From CAYGWP01 sp964353455 (GTDB taxonomy: Bacteria > Planctomycetota > Phycisphaerae > FEN-1346), in the NCBI GenBank assembly GCA_964353455.1, contig CAYGWP010000059.1:1-23589 (forward strand): a DNA stretch of 23,589 bases. The letters are read 5' to 3'. Numbering within the stretch: the first letter of the stretch is position 1; every line of letters starts with the position of its first letter. Under the pieces are notes generated by a model. The model did not search any database. It saw only the letters and a program-made list of their open reading frames with translations, and was not told the DNA's origin. Positions 15,993 to 23,388 of the stretch are shown here, piece after piece. Made by a program: the position numbers and the translations under genes.

Positions 15993-16660
15993 CGGTCGAA
16001 ACGGTCGCACGGCTCATCGACTACGCCGTCCTGGCGCCGGACCACACCTTCCGCGACATCGACCAGGCCTGCCAGGAGGCCAAGGAGTACGGGTTCTCCT
16101 CGGTGTGCCTGGCTCCCTACGCGGTGGAATATGCCGCCAGGCTCCTGCGAGGCACGGGCGTGGCGATCTGCGGCGCGGTCGGGATTCCGCTCGGCCATTC
16201 CGGGCTGTCGGCCAAGTGCAACGAGGCCTGCACCTCGATCGAATCCGGCGCGGGCGAGATCGACATGAGCCTGAACCTCGTGGCCCTGAAGAGCGGCCGC
16301 CATGCCGACGTTGAGGCCGAGATCGCCGCCATCCGCAAACTCGCCAGCGGACTCATCCTGAAGGTAACGCTGGAGTGCTGCTACCTGGCCGACGCCGAGA
16401 AGGCCCGCGCCTGTAAGATCGCGATTGACTCCGGGGCGGACATTATCAAGACCCACACGGGCTTTGGTCGCGGAGGCGCCACGGTGCGCGACGTGCACCT
16501 CCTGTCGCAGATCGCCGGCGGCCGGGCCGAGGTCGAGGCGGCCGGCGGCATCGAGCGCTTCAAGCAGGTCCGCGACTTGCTGCACGCGGGGGCCTCGCGC
16601 ATCGCCACCTCCGCCGCCGTTGACATCATCAAAGATTTCTATAAGTGGGAAGCCGAGTAG
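15962..16660 (+). CDS. deoC: Deoxyribose-phosphate aldolase
   Basis: 232 aa, a usual size for the short bacterial enzyme. It cleaves 2-deoxyribose 5-phosphate to acetaldehyde and glyceraldehyde 3-phosphate in deoxynucleoside breakdown, in the cytoplasm. A TIM-barrel pattern is clear: IDYAVLAPDHT, KEYGFSSVCLAPY, GAVGIPLGH, EIDMSLNLVALKSG with Asp101, LILKVTLECCYL with Schiff-base Lys134, and IIKTHTGFGRGGAT with the second Lys163. AAGGI and GASRIATSAAV follow. The common IDHTLL start reads IDYAVL and KTSTGF reads KTHTGF, so it belongs to a divergent branch. AAGGAGGAG at 15948-15956 precedes the ATG. It overlaps the second CBM48 gene by 31 nt. Confidence 0.93.
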   Translation: MPAREATSELTVETVARLIDYAVLAPDHTFRDIDQACQEAKEYGFSSVCLAPYAVEYAARLLRGTGVAICGAVGIPLGHSGLSAKCNEACTSIESGAGEIDMSLNLVALKSGRHADVEAEIAAIRKLASGLILKVTLECCYLADAEKARACKIAIDSGADIIKTHTGFGRGGATVRDVHLLSQIAGGRAEVEAAGGIERFKQVRDLLHAGASRIATSAAVDIIKDFYKWEAE

Positions 16661-16686
16661 GCGCCCCGCCCTGGGCGGGCGGCGCC
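16660..16686 (+). terminator. GC-rich hairpin directly after deoC
   Basis: GGCGCC (16660-16665) pairs with GGCGCC (16681-16686), and CCGCCC with GGGCGG inside, leaving a 2-nt bulge and a tiny loop. It begins on the last base of the deoC stop codon. There is no T-tract, so termination would be Rho-assisted or the hairpin protects the mRNA end. Confidence 0.4.
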
Positions 16687-16714
16687 GGATTCCGGAGTGC
16701 CCGGAGCAAGGCGG

Positions 16715-16746
16715 CATGCCCACGCCAACCCCACGGCGTGGGCATG
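16715..16746. repeat. Perfect 12-bp palindrome before the flavodiiron gene
   Basis: CATGCCCACGCC (16715-16726) and GGCGTGGGCATG (16735-16746) flank an 8-nt loop (AACCCCAC). It ends 11 nt before the GAGGAG ribosome site of the next gene, so it could control that gene's mRNA or be an operator or dispersed repeat. Confidence 0.65.
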
Positions 16747-16772
16747 TGCGCCTTCTTGAGGAGACCGGCAAC

Positions 16773-17961
16773 ATGGTGACGGAGATCGCAAAGGGCGTTT
16801 ACTGGGTCGGCGCCGTTGACTGGGGCATCCGGCACTTCCACGGCTTTGAACTCTCGACCCATCGCGGCACGACGTACAACTCGTATCTCATCCGCGACGA
16901 GAAGACGGTCCTGGTCGATACCGTCTGGGACCCGTTCCAGGACGAGTGGCTCGATAGTTTGCGGGCGGTCGTTGACCCGGCGAAGATCGACATCGTCGTC
17001 GCCAATCACGCCGAGCCGGACCATTCGGGCAGCCTGCCGGCCCTGATGCGCCTCTGTCCGAGCGCCGCCGTCGTCGTCTCCAAGCGCGGGGCCGAGAGCA
17101 TCCCCGGCCACTATCACCAGCAGTGGAACTTCCGTCCAGTCGGCACAGGCGACCGCATCTCCATCGGCTCGCAGGAACTCGTGTTCGTAGAGGCCCCGAT
17201 GCTCCACTGGCCCGACAGCATGTTCACGTACCTCGCGGGCCGCAACCTCCTCATGCCGAACGATGCGTTCGGACAGCACTACGCATCGGCCTTCCGCTTT
17301 AACGACCTGGTGGACCAGGAGGAACTCTTCCAGGAGGCCCTGAAGTATTACGTCAACATCCTGACGCCCTTCAGCCCGCTCGTCGCCAGGAAGATCGAGG
17401 AAGTGCTGGCCCTGAAGTTGCCCGTCGAGATGATCGCCCCGAGCCACGGCGTCATCTGGCGGAAGGACCCGCTTCAGATCGTCCGCAAGTACCAGGAGTG
17501 GGCTGCCCAAAGGAGCGAGAAGCGGGCCGTCATCCTCTACGACACGATGTGGCAGGCGACTCGCCGCATGGCCGAGGCGACCCGCCTGGGCGGGCGGCGG
17601 CATGCCCTACACGCTCCTCCACATGGCCGTCACGGACCGCAACGACGCCCTCGTCGAGGTCTTCCGGTCGAAGGCGGTCATCGTCGGGTCGCCGACCATC
17701 AACCAGGGCCTGCTGCCGGGCATCATGCCCGTCCTGGAGGACCTGAAAGGTCTGAAGTTCAAGAACAAGATCGGCGCGGCGTTCGGCTCATACGGATGGA
17801 GCGGCGAATGCGTCCGGCAGATCGAGGAGCACCTTGCGGCGTGCAAGATCCCGGTGGCCGCCCCGCACGTCCTGGCAAAGTGGCAGCCGACCGGCGATGA
17901 CCTCCAGAAGTGCCGCGGGCTCGGCCGCGCCGTCGCACATGCCATCGCTGCCGGAAATTGA
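16773..17961 (+). CDS. Flavodiiron protein (A-type flavoprotein, O2/NO reductase), interrupted by an apparent 1-nt frameshift
   Basis: From ATG 16773 (GAGGAG at 16758-16763) the frame runs to about 17590; the family sequence then continues in the +1 frame to the stop at 17961. Removing one G from the run at 17592-17594 restores a 395-aa protein, the normal length, with the junction MAEATRLGGGGMPYTLL. The N-terminal beta-lactamase-like diiron domain has its ligands: NHAEPDHSG, the His of APMLHWPDS, the Asp of LMPNDAFGQH and the His of APSHGVIW. The C-terminal flavodoxin domain has FMN motifs ILYDTMWQATRRMAEA, GSPTINQGLLP and FGSYGWSGE. The enzyme reduces O2 to water or NO to N2O, usually with rubredoxin, which is not encoded nearby. 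The shift may be a sequencing error in a G-rich run, since both halves are otherwise intact. Confidence 0.88.
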
Positions 17962-17985
17962 CGGGCGCGTCGTGCGCGAACACGA

Positions 17986-18051
17986 GTGCCACTGGTTGCT
18001 TGCAACCAGTGTTCTTGGAAGAGGACGGCCGGGCAAGACCGGCCGTGGCAC
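17986..18051. repeat. Double-hairpin module with GTGCCAC/GTGGCAC arms
   Basis: Hairpin 1 is CACTGGTTG-CTTG-CAACCAGTG (17990-18011). Hairpin 2 is ACGGCCGG-GCAAGA-CCGGCCGT (18025-18046). Each is 22 nt. Outer arms GTGCCAC (17986-17992) and GTGGCAC (18045-18051) overlap the hairpin feet. It lies between the convergent flavodiiron and siroheme decarboxylase genes, where it could end transcription from both sides. It is built like the 14805-14872 module with different stems. Confidence 0.72.
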
Positions 18052-18081
18052 ACAGCGAAAATGTTTCACTACAATCGGACG

Positions 18082-19065
18082 CTACGGCTCGCGCACCTCG
18101 ATGAAATACCGCATCGAAACCTTCTTGAACTCCGCGAGGGAGAAGAGGACATCGTGCTCGTCCGCGCCGGCCTCCTGAGCCAGGTGATCGGCAAGTTGCC
18201 GAACCGTTTCCCGCGAGCGGCCGTGGATCATGGCGAAGAGATTGTACGCGAAGTCCGGCAGCGGCGGCCGCCGGTAGCAGTGGCTGACCTCCTTGTGCTT
18301 CGCCAGTCGGCGCCCGGCCTTATCAATCCTTTCGGGCGGCACGCGAAATACGGCCATCCCATTCGCGCGATACCCCAACTTGTGGTGCCGCACGACAGTG
18401 CCGAACCGGCGAATCACGCCGGATGCCAGCCACTCGCGGACCTGCGCCACGACGCGACTGACGGGCCACCCCAGCCGCGCGGCCGCGGTTGCCAGCGGCT
18501 CGCGCTCCACCGGCAGGCCGTCCTGGATGAGCCGCACGAGTTCTTTCTGCTCTTCCGTCAGGCTCGCGGTCTCGCCCGGCGACGACGGCAAAGGCTCAGG
18601 CGCGCGAGGAGGTTCATCGGCCATGTCGAACTGGACGAGGATCTTATAGACCGCCAGGGCGGGCAGGCTGTGGAAATCGGCGATGCCGGTCTCGCGCCGA
18701 AGACCATCAAGGGTGCGCTCGAGTTCGCGCGCCGACGGAACCGTCAGCGTGAACCACAGGTTGTATGCGTGCTGCCGCGAGTAGTTATGCGTGACGCCGG
18801 GCAGCAGGCTCACGCGGTCGGCGATCTCGGCGAGGCGCTCGGGCGGCACGCGTGCGGCCACGAGCGTCGAGACGTAGCCCAGGCGGCGGGAATCGAAGAT
18901 CGGGCCGATGCGGCGGATGAGCCCTTCCGCCTGCATGTGTCCGATGCGGGCGAGAACTTCATCAAGGCCGACGCCCAGCCGTGTCGCCAGCACGTCGAAC
19001 GGCCGCTCGTCGGCGGGAACATCCGACTGTATGGCGGTCAGCAGACGCTTATCGAGATCGTCCAT
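18082..19065 (-). CDS. ahbAB: Single-chain siroheme decarboxylase, AhbA-AhbB fusion (Lrp/AsnC type)
   Basis: 327 aa made of two homologous Lrp/AsnC-like halves joined by a Pro/Ser-rich linker (~150-168). The first half has the AhbA pattern: a winged helix (LATRLGVGLDEVLARI), RRIGPIFDSRRLGY and GVTHNYSRQHAYNLWFTL with His99. The second has the AhbB pattern: VVRHHKLGYRANGMAVF (224-240), EVSHCYRRPPLPDFAYNLFAM, then FSLAEFKKVSMRYF. AhbA and AhbB together remove the acetate side chains at C12 and C18 of siroheme, giving didecarboxysiroheme, an intermediate of heme (and, through NirDLGH relatives, of heme d1). The start overlaps the end of the cobA-hemD gene by 17 nt and has no strong ribosome site, so translation is probably coupled. 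In other bacteria these are often separate subunits. The alternative, a transcription regulator, is unlikely given the decarboxylase motifs. Confidence 0.87.
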   Translation of the reverse strand: MDDLDKRLLTAIQSDVPADERPFDVLATRLGVGLDEVLARIGHMQAEGLIRRIGPIFDSRRLGYVSTLVAARVPPERLAEIADRVSLLPGVTHNYSRQHAYNLWFTLTVPSARELERTLDGLRRETGIADFHSLPALAVYKILVQFDMADEPPRAPEPLPSSPGETASLTEEQKELVRLIQDGLPVEREPLATAAARLGWPVSRVVAQVREWLASGVIRRFGTVVRHHKLGYRANGMAVFRVPPERIDKAGRRLAKHKEVSHCYRRPPLPDFAYNLFAMIHGRSRETVRQLADHLAQEAGADEHDVLFSLAEFKKVSMRYFIEVREP

Positions 19066-20572
19066 CGTGTTTCACGATTCCCTCAACCAGGCCCGGGATG
19101 GTGTGCGGTTCGGCCTCCACGGTCGGCGCCAGGCCGGCCTCGCGCAGCGTTGCCGAGGTGGTCGGCCCGATGCTCGCCATGCGGGCATGCGAAGCGCGCA
19201 CGCGGTCCGCGCCGACCGCATCCAGGAAGTTCGTCACGGTTGAGGAACTCGTGAAGGTGATCCAGTCGGCCTCGCCGCGGTCAATCGCCTCGGCGGCGGC
19301 CCGCGCTCCGGACACGTCCGGAACGGTCCGGTACGCGACCACCTCTGTGATGACCGCCCCGCGCGCAGCAAGGGCATCGGCGAGTTCGCGCGGCGCGATG
19401 TCGGTCCTGGGCAGGAGGATGCGGACGCCCGCGAGGTCCTGCCGGGCGGCCATCGCCGCAGCCACGGCCGCCCCGGTGAAGGTGTCGGGCTGAAGGTCCG
19501 CGCGGATTCCGGATCGGGCGAGGCGCTCGGCGGTGGCCGGGCCGACGGCGGCGACCTTGCGTCCGGCCAGCGCGCGGGCGTCCTGCCCCTCGGCGGCGAG
19601 GGCGGCGAAGAACGCATCCACGCCGTTAACGCTCGTGAATACAATCCAATCGAACGCGGCCGGGTTCCGCGCGGCCTCGCGGAGCGGGGCATCGTCATCC
19701 GGCCGCTCGATGCGGATCGCCGGCGCCTCGATGGTCTCCGCGCCGAGCGCCTCAAGTCGCGATGCAAGTTCCGAGGCCTGCGCCCGCGACCGCGTCACGA
19801 TGATCCGCCTGCCTAGGAGCGGACGCCGCTCGAACCACTGGAGCCGGTCGCGCAGGGCTACGACCTCGCCCACCACGATTATCGCAGGAGGTTTCAGTCC
19901 CGCCGCCGCCGCGAGGCCGGGCAGCGTCCGCAACGTCCCGGCGACTACTTTGTGGCGCGGCGTGGTGCCCCAGTGGATGACGGCTGCGGGGCGGTCGGGG
20001 CTCGCGCCGCGGGCGATCAGGTTCTCGGAGATGGCCGGCAGGTTCGACACGCCCATGTAGAAAGCGAGCGTGCCCTTCCAGCGGGCGAGGTTCTCCCAAT
20101 CGAGGGCCGAGCCGGTCTTGTCGTCGGCCTCATGGCCGGTGATGAAGGCGACCGCGCTGGCCACCTCGCGGTGCGTGATGGGGATGCCGGCGTAGGCGGC
20201 GGCGGCGACTGCCGCGGTTACGCCCGGGACGACCTCGAACTCGATGCCGGCATCGACAAGGGCGAGGGCCTCCTCGCCGCCTCGGCCGAAGACGAACGGG
20301 TCGCCGCCCTTTAGGCGGACGACGGTTGCGCCGCCCGTCGCCCGCTCCACGAGCAGGCGGTTGATCTCCTCCTGCGCGAGCGTATGGGCCGAGGCCCGCT
20401 TGCCGACGAAAATCCGCTCCGCTTGCGGCGGGGCGTAATCCAGGAGCCGCGGCGAGATGAGCGCATCATAGACGACCACGTCGGCCAGTGCGAGGACCTC
20501 GCGGCCGCGAAGCGTCAGGAGGCCCGGGTCGCCGGGCCCAGCGCCGACCAGATAAACCTTGCCCGGTTTCAT
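19049..20572 (-). CDS. cobA-hemD: Uroporphyrinogen-III C-methyltransferase / uroporphyrinogen-III synthase fusion
   Basis: 507 aa. Residues 1-~245 are the SAM-dependent methyltransferase: VYLVGAGPGDPGLLTLRG, the DVVVYDALIS strand, VVRLKGGDPFVFGRGGEE, PGVTAAVAAAAYAGIPITHR, and AFYMGVSNLP. Residues ~252-507 are the synthase: GRRIIVTRSRAQASELASRL, FDWIVFTSVNGVDAFF, VAAVGPATAERLARSG, ILLPRTDIAPRELADAL, DWITFTSSSTVTNF and SIGPTTSATLREAGL. The protein closes hydroxymethylbilane to uroporphyrinogen III and methylates it to precorrin-2, the entry to siroheme, B12 and Ahb-type heme. GGAGG (20577-20581) lies 4 nt before the ATG. The next gene in the operon decarboxylates siroheme; the dehydrogenase/ferrochelatase step is not encoded in the window. 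Confidence 0.95.
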   Translation of the reverse strand: MKPGKVYLVGAGPGDPGLLTLRGREVLALADVVVYDALISPRLLDYAPPQAERIFVGKRASAHTLAQEEINRLLVERATGGATVVRLKGGDPFVFGRGGEEALALVDAGIEFEVVPGVTAAVAAAAYAGIPITHREVASAVAFITGHEADDKTGSALDWENLARWKGTLAFYMGVSNLPAISENLIARGASPDRPAAVIHWGTTPRHKVVAGTLRTLPGLAAAAGLKPPAIIVVGEVVALRDRLQWFERRPLLGRRIIVTRSRAQASELASRLEALGAETIEAPAIRIERPDDDAPLREAARNPAAFDWIVFTSVNGVDAFFAALAAEGQDARALAGRKVAAVGPATAERLARSGIRADLQPDTFTGAAVAAAMAARQDLAGVRILLPRTDIAPRELADALAARGAVITEVVAYRTVPDVSGARAAAEAIDRGEADWITFTSSSTVTNFLDAVGADRVRASHARMASIGPTTSATLREAGLAPTVEAEPHTIPGLVEGIVKHDGRSR

Positions 20573-20605
20573 GATGCCTCCGCCGATGCGATTGCCGACG
20601 CGCCT

Positions 20606-20633
20606 ATTGTATCAAACTGCGCCCCCGCGACAA
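20606..20633 (-). promoter_or_regulatory. Sigma70-like promoter of the cobA-hemD / ahbAB operon
   Basis: On the minus strand TTGTCG (20633-20628) and TACAAT (20611-20606) are 16 nt apart (4/6 and 5/6 matches). Transcription would begin near 20599, giving a leader of about 27 nt that carries the GGAGG ribosome site. Confidence 0.5.
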
Positions 20634-20653
20634 CACGCCGCATATTTGTTTGC

Positions 20654-20681
20654 TTGCACGCGCCGGCGGGGCCGGTAGAAT
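20654..20681 (+). promoter_or_regulatory. Possible promoter of the Gfo/Idh/MocA gene
   Basis: TAGAAT (20676-20681) is a good -10 box; the best -35 is TTGCAC (20654-20659) at 16-nt spacing, only 3/6. It is back to back with the minus-strand promoter, so both directions share a ~50-bp regulatory core. Confidence 0.35.
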
Positions 20682-20729
20682 TCTTCCGGTGCTTAAGAGC
20701 AAGTCCGAAGAACAGAAAGGAACTCTGCC

Positions 20730-21734
20730 ATGGCGGATGAGATTCAAATTGGAATGATCGGCATGGGTGGATTCATGAACCGGCACTCCGAGGACCTCGG
20801 CAAGATACCGGAGGCCAAGGTCGTCGCCATGTGCGACCCGGAGGCCGGCAACATGGCGAAGCACAAGGCCCGCCACGCCCACCTGGCGGCCGCCGCAGAG
20901 TACGCCGACTACAAGGCGATGCTGAAGTCGGAAAAACTCGACGCCGTTATCATCGCCAGCCCGCATACGGCCCATTACGAGCAGGTCATGGCGGCGCTCG
21001 ACAAGGGCCTGCACGTCCTCGTGGAGAAGCCGATGGTGTGTCGCATCGACCACGGCATAGCCGTTCTCAAGAAGGTCCGGAAGACCGGCCTCGTCCTGAC
21101 GATCGGCTATCACCGGCACAGCGGCGGCATGTACCGGTACGTCCGGCGCGAGATCGCCGCCGGCAGGATCGGCAAAGTGCAGGCCGTTTCCTGTTTCCAG
21201 GCCCAAGAGTGGAAGAAGGCCACGGCGCGGAAATGGCGGCAACTGCCGGAACTTTCGGGCGGCGGACAACTCAACGATTCCGGCAGCCACCTGGTTGACG
21301 TCATCCTGTGGATGACGGGCCTACAGGCCGACACCGTATCCGCTCAGATAGATAACTGCGGCACGCCCGTTGATATCAATTCGGCCGTCAGCATCCGGTT
21401 CACGAGCGGCGCAGTCGGCGCCATCGCGGTCATCGGCGATGCGCCGACCTGGTGGGAGGACATCAGCATCATCGGCACGATCGGCGCGTTCCACATCCGC
21501 CAGAACGCCGGGCTTACTCAGCAACTCGGCTGGTGCGAGCCGCAGATGACCGTCAACGCCGATGCCCTCGGCGGCGGGTCCGTCTCGCAGGACTTTATCC
21601 TCGCCATCCAGGGAAGGCAGGAACCGGTGGCCCCGGCCGAGTGCGGCCTGCGGGTGATCGAACTGACGGAAGCGGCGTGGAAGAGCGCGGCGCAAGGCGG
21701 CAAGCCGGTCAAGGTGCCGCGGTCGAGACTGTAA
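20730..21734 (+). CDS. Gfo/Idh/MocA-family NAD(P)-dependent oxidoreductase
   Basis: 334 aa from ATG 20730 with AAAGGA at 20716-20721. The N-terminal Rossmann fold has IGMIGMGGFMNRH (7-19), AKVVAMCDPE, and the LDAVIIASPHTAHYEQV strand; the family's EKP motif is at 99-101. The C-terminal alpha/beta domain has GGGQLNDSGSHLVD (177-190), with Asp183 and His187 in the usual catalytic places. These enzymes oxidise or reduce sugars, inositols and related polyols in the cytoplasm; planctomycetes carry many, and the substrate cannot be read from sequence. No signal peptide. It is a single gene, followed by a palindrome-rich convergent gap. The sulfatase opposite could belong to the same sulfated-polysaccharide economy, but no direct link is shown. 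Confidence 0.9.
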   Translation: MADEIQIGMIGMGGFMNRHSEDLGKIPEAKVVAMCDPEAGNMAKHKARHAHLAAAAEYADYKAMLKSEKLDAVIIASPHTAHYEQVMAALDKGLHVLVEKPMVCRIDHGIAVLKKVRKTGLVLTIGYHRHSGGMYRYVRREIAAGRIGKVQAVSCFQAQEWKKATARKWRQLPELSGGGQLNDSGSHLVDVILWMTGLQADTVSAQIDNCGTPVDINSAVSIRFTSGAVGAIAVIGDAPTWWEDISIIGTIGAFHIRQNAGLTQQLGWCEPQMTVNADALGGGSVSQDFILAIQGRQEPVAPAECGLRVIELTEAAWKSAAQGGKPVKVPRSRL

Positions 21735-21743
21735 GCATCCTGA

Positions 21744-21959
21744 CGCGGCGGGTCTCCGTACGTGTTTAACGCACCATGCCGTTAACCCTCTCCCCTTGCG
21801 GGAGAGGGTGGCCGACTTGTCCGGCGAAGCGCTTGCGAAGTCGGAAGGCCGAGTGAGGGGTTTGCCGTTGCTCCACCCCTCACCCCTGCCCCTCTCCCAC
21901 AAGGGGAGAGGGGTGAACTGCACCACGCTAAACGCGGGCGGGTCTCCCGACCCGCCGCG
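21744..21959. repeat. Composite palindromic element in the convergent gap
   Basis: An 11-bp inverted repeat, CGCGGCGGGTC (21744-21754) and GACCCGCCGCG (21949-21959), encloses nested hairpins: ACCCTCTCCC/GGGAGAGGGT (21785-21809), CCGACTT/AAGTCGG (21812-21844), GTGAGGGG/CCCCTCAC (~21853-21883), CCCCTCTCCC/GGGAGAGGGG (21889-21913) and GGCGGGTC-TCCC-GACCCGCC (21937-21956). The CCCTCTCCCC-type core resembles a dispersed intergenic repeat of many bacteria that gives spurious peptides such as LSPCGRG. It probably also stops transcription from both flanking genes. No gene is present. Confidence 0.7.
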
Positions 21960-21984
21960 ATTTCTCTGTATGCCGCCGACACCG

Positions 21985-23388
21985 CTACGCCGGCAGGACG
22001 AACGGGTCCTGGGCCTTCTTCAGCCACTCGGCCAGCACGGCGCGGAGGTCTCGCCGAACGTCCGCCGTCTCGGGCGCATCAATGAGGTTCTTCATCTGAT
22101 ACGGGTCGGCCTGATTGTCGAAGAGGAGCCACGGCCGGTCGGCCTGGACGGCGTAGGTGTGCCGCGCCGTCCGCACGCCGCGGAAGAGCGGCGCCGGGTG
22201 TTTCTGGCCGCCCGACGCATTATCCTTGGCGATGTGCATGATGAACTGCGACTGGGGCGTCGGCCCCTTGTCCCCGCGCAGGGTCGGCGAGAAGTCCAGG
22301 CCGACGCACGTCGCCGGCCGCTCCAGCCCCGCCAGGCCGCACAGCGTCGGCATGAAGTCGATGGAACTAATGAGGGCGTCCGACGTCCGCCCCTCCGGCA
22401 CGCCCCCCGGCCGGCGCACGAGCAGCGGTATCCGGACCGACTCTTCGTACGGTTCCCGCTTGCCGCCGAGGCCGTGCGAGCCCTGCATCGACCCGTGGTC
22501 TGACGAGTAAACCAGGATGGTGTCGCGCGCCAGGCCGAGGTCGTCGAGTTTCTTCATCAGCCGCCCCAGTTCGCGGTCGATGGCGGTGATGTGCGCGTGG
22601 TACCCCTGGTATGCCGCGGAGTCCGATCCGAGCGCGCCGCCCTTGCCGCCGGGACCGGCGGCCTTCTCGACCGCGTTCGGGCGGCGCGGGAGCGACTCGG
22701 GCGGATAGAGGGCCTTCTGCTCATCGGGCGGATCGGTGAAGTTGGCGTGCGGCGGGTTCCACGAGAGCATCAGGAAGAACGGCCCGGCCTTGTGTGCATC
22801 TATGAAGGAGAGCGCCTGGTCCGTCATGCCGACGGCGTTATAGCCGTCGTACCTGGCCGGCGGCCCGTCCTTTGGATGATAGACGGATCGCCAGTGATCA
22901 TTATCATTTGTCCATATCATGGAGAAGTCGAATCCGTACGGTTCCGCCCGCGTTCCGCCCAGGTGCCACTTGCCGACGTAGCCGGTGGCGTATCCGGCGG
23001 CCTTGAAAGCCTTGCCGATGGTCGCCTCGCCGGCATTCAGGAGGAGGCCGTTGTCGGTCATGCCCGTCTGGTACGGCCAGCGGCCGGTCATCACGATGGC
23101 GCGGTACGGCGAGCACACGGGGTAGTTGCTGACGCACTGGTTGAAGGAGAAGCCCTGTGCGGCCATCGCCTGCATGTTCGGCGTGACGACCTTCGGCATC
23201 TCGGTGAACGACATCGACTGCCGGCGATGCTCATCGCTGAATGCGAAGACGACGTTCGGCTTGCGGGCCGTCGCCGCCTTGGCGTCCCTGCCGGCGATGG
23301 GGCCGAGCGCCAGGGCCGCAGCGCCGCCGGCCGCCGCTCGCAGGAGTCCGCGGCGGGTGACACTGAGGATCGGCGTCTTACTCATCAT
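21985..23388 (-). CDS. Tat-exported sulfatase (arylsulfatase/choline-sulfatase type)
   Basis: 467 aa from ATG 23388 (23385 is an equal alternative); GAGGTG lies at 23391-23396 on the minus strand. A longer frame from GTG 23421 has no ribosome site. TRRGLLRAAAGGAAALALG is a twin-arginine signal. The sulfatase signature CSPYRAIVMTG (Cys92, Arg96; C-x-P-x-R) shows a Cys that must be converted to formylglycine. Other family marks: NVVFAFSDEHRRQ for metal binding, GYATGYVGKWHLGG, FFLMLSWNPPHANF, ILVYSSDHGSMQGSHGLGGK, and a C-terminal subdomain (RTARHTYAVQAD, WLLFDNQADPYQMKNL). It removes sulfate from a sulfated sugar or similar ester outside the membrane; the substrate is unknown. Its first codons overlap the end of pcm. 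Confidence 0.93.
   Translation of the reverse strand: MMSKTPILSVTRRGLLRAAAGGAAALALGPIAGRDAKAATARKPNVVFAFSDEHRRQSMSFTEMPKVVTPNMQAMAAQGFSFNQCVSNYPVCSPYRAIVMTGRWPYQTGMTDNGLLLNAGEATIGKAFKAAGYATGYVGKWHLGGTRAEPYGFDFSMIWTNDNDHWRSVYHPKDGPPARYDGYNAVGMTDQALSFIDAHKAGPFFLMLSWNPPHANFTDPPDEQKALYPPESLPRRPNAVEKAAGPGGKGGALGSDSAAYQGYHAHITAIDRELGRLMKKLDDLGLARDTILVYSSDHGSMQGSHGLGGKREPYEESVRIPLLVRRPGGVPEGRTSDALISSIDFMPTLCGLAGLERPATCVGLDFSPTLRGDKGPTPQSQFIMHIAKDNASGGQKHPAPLFRGVRTARHTYAVQADRPWLLFDNQADPYQMKNLIDAPETADVRRDLRAVLAEWLKKAQDPFVLPA

Noticed and set aside
17986..19254. 422-codon + strand frame opposite ahbAB
   Set aside because: The antisense strand carries clear AhbA/AhbB motifs; the + frame starts inside a hairpin repeat and matches nothing.
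21796..22503. 235-codon + strand frame starting in the convergent gap
   Set aside because: Its first third is translation of a palindromic repeat and the remainder is antisense to the sulfatase.
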